From: Gemmatimonadota bacterium
Lineage (GTDB): Bacteria > Gemmatimonadota > Gemmatimonadetes > Gemmatimonadales > Gemmatimonadaceae
Length of the DNA: 64,000 nucleotides
Reading direction: 5' to 3'
Assembly (NCBI GenBank): GCA_020161135.1
Contig: JAIUOB010000003.1
Span: forward strand, 434,001 to 498,000
Shown: one piece after another, positions 31,073-40,051 of the stretch
Layout of the letters: each line of letters opens with the position of its first letter
Numbering within the stretch: the stretch's first letter is position 1
Notes under the pieces: model-generated
What the model was told of the DNA's origin: nothing
Databases searched by the model: none
Seen by the model: only the letters and a program-made list of their open reading frames with translations
Program-made: the position numbers and the translations under genes

Positions 31073-31209
31073 TCCACGGCTTGCCCCAAGGAAACTGACC
31101 GCCTTGCGGCCCCCGGGTCCCGGGGCGACTGTCCCGTGGCGTGCGATTTGCCCCTGCATCCGCCCGGGCCAATCACGCGCAACCACCCAGCCCTCCAGGA
31201 GACCGCAGC

Positions 31210-31560
31210 ATGTCGATGATGTCCGAGTTCAAGGAATTCGCGATGAAGGGGAGCGTCCTCGATCTCGCGGTCGGCGTCGTCATTGGCGGCGCCTTCCAGA
31301 AGATCGTCGACAGCATGGTCAACGATGTCATCATGCCGGTCGTCGGGCTCCTGACGGGCGGCATCGACTTCGGGAACCGCTTCATCGCGCTCAACGGCGG
31401 CCCCTTCACCACGCTCGAGGAAGCCCGCAAGGCCGGGGCGCCGACCATCGCCTACGGCCTCTTCGTCAACCAGATCCTCACCTTCGTGATCGTGGCCTTC
31501 ACCCTCTTCATGGTCATCAAGGGTGTGAATCGCATGCGGCGGAACGCCCCGAGCGCCTGA
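31210..31560 (+). CDS. mscL: Large-conductance mechanosensitive channel
   Basis: A pentameric inner-membrane channel that releases solutes on hypo-osmotic shock, 116 aa. The N-terminal amphipathic helix [19 protein letters not shown] leads to pore helix TM1 ([21 protein letters not shown]), here named by its parts GVVIGGAF and KIVDSMV. A shortened periplasmic loop, TM2 ([19 protein letters not shown]) and a brief basic tail follow. The ATG at 31210 has an AGGAG site 8 nt upstream; the 23 extra codons of open frame are not used. It is convergent with the BCCP gene, with the stops abutting. Confidence 0.95.
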   Translation: MSMMSEFKEFAMKGSVLDLAVGVVIGGAFQKIVDSMVNDVIMPVVGLLTGGIDFGNRFIALNGGPFTTLEEARKAGAPTIAYGLFVNQILTFVIVAFTLFMVIKGVNRMRRNAPSA

Positions 31561-32073
31561 TCACCCCGCGAGGGGGCCGAGCTCCACGAGTACGGCCCCC
31601 TTCTCCACGGCCTGACCCGGCACCGCCCGGATGGCCGTGACCAGACCGGCCGAGGGGCTCCGGAGTTCGTTCTCCATCTTCATCGCCTCGATGACCACGA
31701 GCCCCTGACCGGCGGCCACTTCCTCGCCCACGGCCACGGCCACACGCACCACGAGCCCAGGCATGGGCGCGATGAGGGGCGCAGGCCCCGACGCCGCCGC
31801 CGAGGCGGCGCTCATATCCTTGATGGCCCGGAGCCGCTCGTCGAGCGCCTCGGCAACCACCCTCGTGCCGTCGACGTCGAGCGTCCAGCTCCCGCGCACC
31901 TCGCCACGCCGGGCGACGACGCGATGCACCTGCTCCCCGATACGCACCAGCCGCACCGGGGTGCCCGGCGCGTTCGCCAGAGCCACATCGAGGACGTCGT
32001 CGCCAATGCGAGCCGTGCCGCCATCGAGCTCGACCGTGACCCGCTCACCGTTCACATCCACCACATACTTCAT
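31561..32073 (-). CDS. Biotin carboxyl carrier protein of an acyl-CoA carboxylase
   Basis: Carries carboxybiotin between AccC and the carboxyltransferase at 35081-36637. It is 170 aa: residues 1-85 resemble the BT-type domain found between BC and BCCP in propionyl-CoA carboxylase alpha chains; residues about 98-170 form a biotinyl domain with PMPGLVV and the biotin lysine in EAMKMEN. It has a 4-nt overlap with the upstream methyltransferase gene. It looks like the C-terminal third of an alpha chain encoded as a separate protein. Confidence 0.9.
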   Translation of the reverse strand: MKYVVDVNGERVTVELDGGTARIGDDVLDVALANAPGTPVRLVRIGEQVHRVVARRGEVRGSWTLDVDGTRVVAEALDERLRAIKDMSAASAAASGPAPLIAPMPGLVVRVAVAVGEEVAAGQGLVVIEAMKMENELRSPSAGLVTAIRAVPGQAVEKGAVLVELGPLAG

Positions 32074-33545
32074 GCGGCCTCCCGCTGCAGGATGCAGACG
32101 CTCTCCACGTGCGCGGTCTGCGGAAACATGTCGAAGCACTCGAGGTGCACCACCCTCCAACTCGGCAGCCGCGCGACATCGCGCGCCAAGGTGGCCGGGT
32201 CGCAACTGACGTACACGAGTCCGCGCACCGACGCCGGTGCCGCCTCGAGCCACTGCGTGACGGCTGCGTCCACTCCACGCCGCGGCGGGTTGAGCACGAC
32301 CACGTCCGGGAGGGACGCCGCTGGCAGCGCGGCCAACGCCCGCTCCACCCAGTCGCACAATGCCGTGACCCGACGCGCGGCCACCGTGCCCTCGAGACGC
32401 GCCTCCATGGCGCGCACCGCCGCCGCGTCCGACTCGATGGTCGTGACGGCGATGCCGTCGAGCGCCAGACGCTCGGCGAGCACACCCTGCCCGGCATACG
32501 CATCAAGCACACGCATCGGGCTCATGGCGCGCACCTGCGTCGCCACGAGGTCGCGGAGCGCGGCGGCCACGCCTGCATTGACCTGATCGAAGGCCAGCGC
32601 TTCGTCAGCCGACGGCGCATTGCGCGCCGCGCCCGAATCGGCGGAGCGCACGTCGCCCGGCCCCTCGACCTCCGCCTCCTCGGATGCCGTCAGCGCAGCG
32701 TCGGCGCCGCCGCTGCGCAGCAGGCCCGTCGCATCGACCCAGGCGAGTGTCGTACCGGGGCGCGCCGCGGCCACCGCGTCGGCGCACGCCTCCACGGCCG
32801 ACCAACTGCTGCCTCCGAACACGATCGCGGTCACGGGTGCGGCGTCGTCGATGGGCTGTTGGGCGTCACCGCCCGAGGCGCGCGCGCCGAGCCGGAGAGC
32901 CAGCCGCAACCCCGGGGCATCCGGAAAGGGATGGGTACGCGCGGCAACCTGCACGGTGCGCCACGCCGACACGAGCGCGGGGTGGGCGATGAGGCAATCG
33001 TCGAGGGGAAAAATGCGTGCGGGGTCGTCGCTGCGATGCAGTCCACCGATCCACCGCGTGCCGACACGCCGCAGGTGCAGTGTGAGCCGCGTGCGATAGC
33101 GCCACGCCGCGCCGGTGGTGAGCGATGGGAGTGGCACGGCGCGCTTGCCGATGCGCTGCAGTGCATCCTGCACGATGTGCCGACGTGCCTCCTGCTGCGC
33201 GGAAGCACTCAGGTGCTGCAACTGGCATCCGCCGCACTGTTCGCGCTCATAGTGCGGACAGGGCGCGTCGACCCGCTCGGCAGACGCGACGAGACGCTGC
33301 AGCACCCGCGCGCGCGCAAAGCGCCCCTGCACCCGCAGCGCCACCTGCACCACGTCACCGGGCGCGGTGCGCGGCACGAACACCACGCGCCCTTCGTGAT
33401 GGGCGACGCCATCGCCACCGGCGGCCACGCGTTCGACGGTGACGGTCGCCACCTGCTCCGGCGCTTCGACCGCGGCACGCCGCCGCCCACCGCCGCCGGC
33501 GCCGCGTCGCGACGCGCCCCCGCGTGGCCCTCCCGAGCGTGTCAC
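32070..33545 (-). CDS. TrmA/RlmD-family RNA uracil-5 methyltransferase
   Basis: Methylates C5 of a uridine in tRNA or 23S rRNA using SAM, 491 aa. A basic Gly/Arg-rich leader precedes a TRAM domain (VERVAAGGDGVAH). Iron-sulfur cysteines follow (CPHYEREQCGGC and a later DDC). The methyltransferase domain has VLDAYAGQGVLAE and NPPRRGVD; the nucleophile Cys is in YVSCDPATLARD. An insertion of about 100 Ala-rich residues separates the two halves. A GTG start (33545) overlaps the accC stop. It sits inside a carboxylase operon, which is unexpected. Confidence 0.88.
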   Translation of the reverse strand: MTRSGGPRGGASRRGAGGGGRRRAAVEAPEQVATVTVERVAAGGDGVAHHEGRVVFVPRTAPGDVVQVALRVQGRFARARVLQRLVASAERVDAPCPHYEREQCGGCQLQHLSASAQQEARRHIVQDALQRIGKRAVPLPSLTTGAAWRYRTRLTLHLRRVGTRWIGGLHRSDDPARIFPLDDCLIAHPALVSAWRTVQVAARTHPFPDAPGLRLALRLGARASGGDAQQPIDDAAPVTAIVFGGSSWSAVEACADAVAAARPGTTLAWVDATGLLRSGGADAALTASEEAEVEGPGDVRSADSGAARNAPSADEALAFDQVNAGVAAALRDLVATQVRAMSPMRVLDAYAGQGVLAERLALDGIAVTTIESDAAAVRAMEARLEGTVAARRVTALCDWVERALAALPAASLPDVVVLNPPRRGVDAAVTQWLEAAPASVRGLVYVSCDPATLARDVARLPSWRVVHLECFDMFPQTAHVESVCILQREAA

Positions 33546-35074
33546 GCCGGCCGCAAGCCTTCGCGGCGTGCCAGCGCCGCCCACGCGGACATCGGTTCAC
33601 TCCCTGCAGGTGCCGATGGCGCGCCCGGCCCGCCCGATGACACCCGTCCACCGGTTCGCTCCGCGTCCGCGACGAGCGCCGCCGCGATCGCTGCCACGCG
33701 CACCGTCTCGGCATCGTGTCGCGGCGCCGTGAGCGCCCCGAGGTGCTGTTCGAGCCACTGGATGCTGATGTCGCCGCGCTGGAACTCCGGATCGTCCATG
33801 ACACGCAGGTGGAAGCCGCGCGACGTTTCGATGCCGTCGATGGTCAGCTCGAGGAGCGCACGCTTCATGCGCGCAATCGCGAGGGCGCGCGTGGGCGCAT
33901 GCACGATGAGCTTGGCCAGCATCGGGTCGTAGTGGAGACCGACTTCACTCCCCGCCTCGATGCCGCCGTCCCAGCGGACGCCGGGACCGCCCGGCAGATG
34001 GAGATAGTCGATGCGCCCGGTGCTGGGCAGGAACCCGTTGGACGGATCCTCACTCGTGATGCGGCATTCGATGGCCCACCCACGCGGTGTGAAGTCCTTC
34101 TGGGCGAACGGCAGCTTCTCGCCGGCGGCCACGCGGAGTTGCCACTGCACGAGATCGAGTCCCATCACCAGCTCGGTGACGGGATGTTCGACCTGGATGC
34201 GGGTGTTCATCTCGAGGAAGTAGTACTGGCCGTCGCGATCGAGCAGGAACTCGCACGTGCCCGCGTTCACATAGCCCGCCGCGCGCGCCGCCGCGACGGC
34301 GGTGGCGCCCATGCGCGCGCGCAGTTCCGGCGTCACGGCGACGCTCGGCGCCTCCTCGATCATCTTCTGGTGGCGTCGCTGCACGGAGCATTCACGCTCA
34401 CCGAGATGCAGCACCGTCCCGTGCTGATCCGCGAGCACCTGGATCTCGACGTGGCGCGGCCCTTCGATGTACTTCTCCAAATAGACCGCGTCGTCGCCGA
34501 AGGCGTTGCGTGCCTCGCGACGCGCGCTCTCGAGGGCCGCGGCCAGTTCGTCCTTCGCCCGCACGATGCGCATCCCCTTGCCGCCGCCCCCCGCGGCCGC
34601 CTTGAGCAGCACGGGGAAGCCGTAGGTCTCGGCGATCGCGATGGCTTCGTCGGCGTCCTTCACGCCTTCCGTGTTTCCAGGCACCACCGGCACACCCGCG
34701 GCGATGGCGAGCTGACGGGCGGCGGTCTTCGAGCCCATGGCCTCGATGGCCTCGGCCGGCGGCCCCACGAACACCAGGCCGGCGTCGCGCACCGCGCGCG
34801 CGAACCAGGCGCGCTCCGAGAGGAATCCGTAGCCGGGATGAATGGCCTCGGCGCCCACCCGCTGCGCCACCTCGATGAGCCGCTCGCCCACCAGGTAACT
34901 CTGACTCGAGGGCGGCGGACCCACGAGCACGGCCTCATCGGCCTCGCGGACGTGCGGCGCGTGCGCATCGGCCTCGGAGTACACCGCCACCGTGCGGACC
35001 CCGAGTTCCTGACACGCCCTAATGACGCGCAGCGCGATCTCGCCACGATTGGCGACCAGCACCTTGGAAAACAT
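33542..35074 (-). CDS. accC: Biotin carboxylase subunit of acyl-CoA carboxylase
   Basis: ATP-dependent carboxylation of biotin, 510 aa. ATP-grasp domains: N-terminal VLVANRGEIALRVIRAC, the glycine loop AAAGGGGKGMR, catalytic ECSVQRRHQKMIEEAPS, and EMNTRIQVEHPVTE. The last 60 residues after the BC core look like the linker that precedes the BT domain in propionyl-CoA carboxylase alpha chains, but the protein ends there; BT and BCCP are supplied by 31561-32073. It lies 6 nt after pccB. Confidence 0.93.
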   Translation of the reverse strand: MFSKVLVANRGEIALRVIRACQELGVRTVAVYSEADAHAPHVREADEAVLVGPPPSSQSYLVGERLIEVAQRVGAEAIHPGYGFLSERAWFARAVRDAGLVFVGPPAEAIEAMGSKTAARQLAIAAGVPVVPGNTEGVKDADEAIAIAETYGFPVLLKAAAGGGGKGMRIVRAKDELAAALESARREARNAFGDDAVYLEKYIEGPRHVEIQVLADQHGTVLHLGERECSVQRRHQKMIEEAPSVAVTPELRARMGATAVAAARAAGYVNAGTCEFLLDRDGQYYFLEMNTRIQVEHPVTELVMGLDLVQWQLRVAAGEKLPFAQKDFTPRGWAIECRITSEDPSNGFLPSTGRIDYLHLPGGPGVRWDGGIEAGSEVGLHYDPMLAKLIVHAPTRALAIARMKRALLELTIDGIETSRGFHLRVMDDPEFQRGDISIQWLEQHLGALTAPRHDAETVRVAAIAAALVADAERTGGRVSSGGPGAPSAPAGSEPMSAWAALARREGLRPA

Positions 35075-35080
35075 GCGCGC

Positions 35081-36637
<1,557 letters not shown>

Positions 36638-36734
36638 GGCGCGTGAAGCTAGCACCGCGCACGCAAAAGGCGGAGCCGACCCGGGGGCTCGGGTCAGTCC
36701 GCCTGCGCGTCGGCCCTCGAGAGCGGGGCCGTCA

Positions 36735-36758
36735 GGGGTGACCCGGTCGGGTCACCCC
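36735..36758 (-). terminator. Hairpin terminator after the TonB-C gene
   Basis: A perfect 10-bp stem (36735-36744 with 36749-36758) and GGTC loop, 8 nt past the stop of the 36766-37170 gene. No U tract; further GC-rich inverted repeats follow towards pccB. Confidence 0.6.
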
Positions 36759-36765
36759 ACCAGGG

Positions 36766-37170
36766 TCACTGCGGCTTGTAGATGATCGGCAGCACGACCT
36801 TCGTCTTCACCGCGGCGCCATTCAGCTTGCCGGGAGTGAAGTCGAGCTTCGAGACCACCCGCTTGGCGGCTTCACCGAGGGCGGTCTGCGTCGCATCCAC
36901 GACTTCGACCGAGGTCGGGTCGACCTTGCCCTTCGAGTCGACGATGAACTGGAGCTCGACCATGCCCCCGACGCCACGGCTCTTCAGGTCGGCCGGATAC
37001 GACTCCTGGATGAGGCGAGCGGCCATCTGCTGCGAAGCGAGCTTCGGCGGGTTGGTCACTTCGGCGATCGGATACACCTTGTCGTCCTGCGCCTGGGCCG
37101 GACGGACGAAGGGACCTGCAACACACAGCACGGCGGCGAGCAGCGCGCAACGGCTCGTCATCTTGGACAT
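36766..37170 (-). CDS. Exported TonB C-terminal-domain protein
   Basis: 134 aa: a signal peptide (SRCALLAAVLCVAGPFVRPAQA), a short linker and a single TonB-C domain (about 55-134) with the family pattern YPADLKSRGVGGMVELQFIV and LDFTPGKLNG. It lacks the membrane anchor and Pro-rich spacer of true TonB, so it is probably a soluble periplasmic protein. The ATG at 37170 has a GAGGA site upstream and is preferred to an ATG at 37206. Function unknown; such domains are common in the FCB group and Gemmatimonadota. Confidence 0.8.
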   Translation of the reverse strand: MSKMTSRCALLAAVLCVAGPFVRPAQAQDDKVYPIAEVTNPPKLASQQMAARLIQESYPADLKSRGVGGMVELQFIVDSKGKVDPTSVEVVDATQTALGEAAKRVVSKLDFTPGKLNGAAVKTKVVLPIIYKPQ

Positions 37171-37447
37171 GGAACGGCAATCCTCGGTAAGCGGGGATGG
37201 GGTCATCGGCCCACGACCCCCTCCGTCGGGGGCAGCTCGCCCCGGACGTGGGGAAGAGAGGCGAATCGCGGTACCTCCCCTCGTATCGTCCGCTCGGTCC
37301 GGTGGCTGAAGCGTTCCTCACCGCTGGCGGCTACATTGTCACGCTGCCGGCACACCCCGCCCGGGCGCCCCGGGTGTTTCGCAATCGGTCCCTCAGCCGT
37401 CATGCCGGAGTCGCTGAAGTAGCCCGCCCCCTCAATCGACGCTACCC

Positions 37448-37969
37448 ATGTCCGAACTCTTCGACCTGCAGGAAGACGCGTCCGCCCGCCGTTCGCTCAC
37501 GGTCGCCGCGCTGCTGCTCATCGTCGTGCCGTTCTTCCAGGCCGGCACCCAGAGCTTTCCCCTGCAGGTGGGCAACATTCAGTGGCGGTACCAGGCCGCG
37601 AATGCGTTCTCCTCGGTCCTCATCCTGCCCTACGTGGGCCTCACGCTCCTGCTCGCGCTGTCGCGCCTGACGGAGAGCAAGGCCACCGCGCGCTTCATCG
37701 GCGTCGTGTCCTCGTTGCTGGCCCTCGTGCTTGTCGCCTCGATCGCGATGTTTGCCCTCGACGCCTTGCAGCTCAAGACCATCGTGAGCACGCAGGCTGA
37801 ACAGCAGTTCAAGATGACGTCGATTCGCGTGGTGCTGGTGACGGGGCTGCACGTGATCGCGTTCGCGGTACTCGCCCTGGCCGGCTTCCGCACGCCGGGT
37901 GGCGGCGCCCGCGGTCGCGCGGCGGCGCGCACGCAGGATCCCGCGTCGGCGCTCATCGTCGGTCGCTGA
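37448..37969 (+). CDS. Small four-helix membrane protein, unknown function
   Basis: Not recognised. It is 173 aa with a short acidic N-terminus, then four hydrophobic segments at about 17-32 (TVAALLLIVVPFF), 53-70, 83-105 and 127-147, and a basic Ala/Gly-rich cytoplasmic tail. The topology suggests an inner-membrane protein with both ends in the cytosol. It is monocistronic between a divergent gene (278 nt away) and the terminator at 38026-38057. The antisense frame 37442-37987 is a shadow. Confidence 0.75.
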   Translation: MSELFDLQEDASARRSLTVAALLLIVVPFFQAGTQSFPLQVGNIQWRYQAANAFSSVLILPYVGLTLLLALSRLTESKATARFIGVVSSLLALVLVASIAMFALDALQLKTIVSTQAEQQFKMTSIRVVLVTGLHVIAFAVLALAGFRTPGGGARGRAAARTQDPASALIVGR

Positions 37970-38025
37970 TCGAGGCACCGAATCCACACGGCGCGCGTCA
38001 CGTCCGAGCGCGCCGCCCTGAACGA

Positions 38026-38057
38026 CGAAGGCCCCGGCATCGCTGCCGGGGCCTTCG
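38026..38057. terminator. Bidirectional terminator
   Basis: A perfect 14-bp stem (38026-38039 with 38044-38057), TCGC loop, between the convergent membrane-protein gene and rpsA. On the plus strand CGTTTCC follows, and on the minus strand TTCGTCGTTC. It probably serves both. Confidence 0.85.
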
Positions 38058-38083
38058 CGTTTCCTACCGTCGGACTCGCTGGA

Positions 38084-39880
38084 TCAGAGACCCAGCTCGT
38101 CCTCCGAGCTGTGCACCTTGCTCGGCGTGTCCGGCTTCGGCGGCTGCTCCGCCGGCACCGAGGTCACGGCCAGCACGATGCGGCGGTGGATGGGATCCAC
38201 CTCGAGCACGCGCATGTTGAGGTTCATCGTCTCCCACGCGAAGTCCGCGGGGTTGGTGACGGTGCCCTCGGGGTTGAGCTGGCTCACCGGCACGAAGCCC
38301 TCGATGTCGTTGCCGAGATCGACGACCACGCCCTTGTCCATGAGGCGCACGACCGAGCCCGGAAGCTCGGTGCCCACCGGATAGGTCTCACCGATGCGGA
38401 GCCACGGATCTTCCTCGGCCTGCTTGAGGCCGAGCGAGATGCGCTTGTTCTCGCTGTCGATGTTCAGGATCACCACGTCGACCGCGTCGCCCTTCTTCAC
38501 GACTTCCGACGGGTGCTGGACGCGCTTCGTCCAGGACATGTCGGAGATGTGGATGAGCCCGTCGATGCCCGGCTCGATCTCGACGAACGCGCCGAACGAC
38601 GTGAGGTTGCGGACCTTGCCGTTGATGCGCGTGCCGACGGGGTACTTGAGCGGGAGGATGACCCACGGATCCTGCTCGGTCTGCTTCATGCCGAGCGAGA
38701 TCTTCTCCTCCGTCTCGTCGACCTTGAGCACCACCGCCTCGATGGCCTCGCCGATGCTGACGATCTTGGACGGGTGACGGACGTTGCGCGTCCAGCTCAT
38801 CTCGGAGATGTGGACGAGCCCCTCGATGCCCGGCTCCAGCTCGATGAACGCGCCGTAGTTGGTGATCGAGACGACCTTGCCCGAGACGCGCGTGCCGACC
38901 GGGTACTTGGCCGCGACGTCCTTCCACGGATAGCTCTGGAGCTGCTTGAGGCCGAGCGAGATGCGCTCGCGCTCCCAGTCGATGTCGAGGACCTTGATCT
39001 CGAGCTCGAGGCCGATCTGGACCATCTCGCTGGGGTGCGAGATGCGGCCCCACGACATGTCGGTGATGTGCAGCAGGCCGTCGACGCCGCCGAGGTCGAT
39101 GAACGCACCGAAGTCGGTGATGTTCTTGACCACGCCCTTCCGCACCTGGTCCTTCGCGAGCTCCTTCATGAGCTTCTCGCGCTTGCCGGCGCGTTCGGTC
39201 TCGAGGATCACGCGACGCGACACGACGATGTTGCGGCGACGCTTGTTGAGCTTGATGATCTTGAACTCGTACTTCTGGCCGAGCAGCTCGTCGATGTTCG
39301 GCACGCGACGCAGCGCGATCTGCGAGCCGGGGAGGAACGCGTCGACGCCCATGAGGTCGACGACCACACCGCCCTTGATCTTCTTGACGAGCGTGCCCTC
39401 GACGGGCTGATCGCTCTCGTAGGCGACGCGGATGCGCTCCCACACGCGCATGAAGTCGGCCTTCTTCTTCGAGAGGACGACCGAGCCTTCCTGGTCCTCG
39501 AGATGCTCGAGCAGGACTTCGACTTCATCGCCCGCCTTGAGGTCGGGCATGTCCTTGAACTCTTCGAGCGGGATCGTGCCTTCGCTCTTGAAGCCGATGT
39601 CGAGGACGACAAGGTTCTCGCGGATCTCGAGGACGCGCGACTTGACGATCTCGCCTTCCTCGATGGAGGCGAGGGTGCCGTTGTACAGCTCCATCATCCG
39701 CTCGTACTCGTCGGACGAGAATTCGTCCTCCTCGTAGAGCTCGGGGCGACGGTTCGCGAGAGGGCGGAGCTGGCTCTTCTGCAGGTCGCGCTTCTCGCGC
39801 GCGGTCAGCTTGCCGTACGCCGGCACCTCAGTGTCGGCGGGGAGCTCGGGGCTCAGGTCGGGGCTCAAATCGGTACTCAT
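38084..39880 (-). CDS. rpsA: 30S ribosomal protein S1, six S1 domains
   Basis: Binds mRNA on the small subunit, 598 aa. Six S1 repeats are seen: VLEIRENLVVLDIGFKSEG, VKKIKGGVVVDLMGVDA, VVKNITDFGAFIDLGG, VVSITNYGAFIELEPG, VRNLTSFGAFVEIEPG, and VRLMDKGVVVDLGND. Domains 3-5 are the most alike. The N-terminus is acidic and unlike E. coli S1. The ATG at 39880 has a GGAGAG site 8 nt upstream; the TTG at 39895 lies in that site and is rejected. It has its own promoter. Confidence 0.96.
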   Translation of the reverse strand: MSTDLSPDLSPELPADTEVPAYGKLTAREKRDLQKSQLRPLANRRPELYEEDEFSSDEYERMMELYNGTLASIEEGEIVKSRVLEIRENLVVLDIGFKSEGTIPLEEFKDMPDLKAGDEVEVLLEHLEDQEGSVVLSKKKADFMRVWERIRVAYESDQPVEGTLVKKIKGGVVVDLMGVDAFLPGSQIALRRVPNIDELLGQKYEFKIIKLNKRRRNIVVSRRVILETERAGKREKLMKELAKDQVRKGVVKNITDFGAFIDLGGVDGLLHITDMSWGRISHPSEMVQIGLELEIKVLDIDWERERISLGLKQLQSYPWKDVAAKYPVGTRVSGKVVSITNYGAFIELEPGIEGLVHISEMSWTRNVRHPSKIVSIGEAIEAVVLKVDETEEKISLGMKQTEQDPWVILPLKYPVGTRINGKVRNLTSFGAFVEIEPGIDGLIHISDMSWTKRVQHPSEVVKKGDAVDVVILNIDSENKRISLGLKQAEEDPWLRIGETYPVGTELPGSVVRLMDKGVVVDLGNDIEGFVPVSQLNPEGTVTNPADFAWETMNLNMRVLEVDPIHRRIVLAVTSVPAEQPPKPDTPSKVHSSEDELGL

Positions 39881-39970
39881 GCGTGTGCTCTCCAAATGCG
39901 CGGAAGCTGCCCTCGCCGCGCCGAGAAAAAGGGTCGAGATTGGACGTGCAGGAAACTGCGGGAACCCGGA

Positions 39971-39999
39971 AAAGTAGATGGCTCATGCACTTCCGGCAA
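39971..39999 (-). promoter_or_regulatory. Predicted promoter for rpsA
   Basis: Minus-strand TTGCCG (39994-39999), 17 bp, TACTTT (39971-39976), followed by TT. A start near 39964 leaves a leader of about 85 nt. The -10 resembles the TAnnTTT of Bacteroidetes promoters. Confidence 0.55.
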
Positions 40000-40022
40000 C
40001 GGGGTGCGCAGCGTCCGCCGGA

Positions 40023-40043
40023 CGGTCGCCCCCCCCCCGACCG
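40023..40043 (-). terminator. G-loop hairpin after aroA-cmk
   Basis: Arms 40023-40028 and 40038-40043 (6 bp) enclose a loop made only of C (G in the transcript), part of a ten-base run. Directly after the aroA-cmk stop, so a terminator or attenuator is likely; the run is also prone to slippage. Confidence 0.45.
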
Positions 40044-40051
40044 CCCCGGGG

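Noticed and set aside
37442..37987. Minus-strand 181-codon frame opposite the small membrane protein
   Set aside because: The plus frame has clear membrane helices; this one is Arg/Gln/His-rich shadow sequence.
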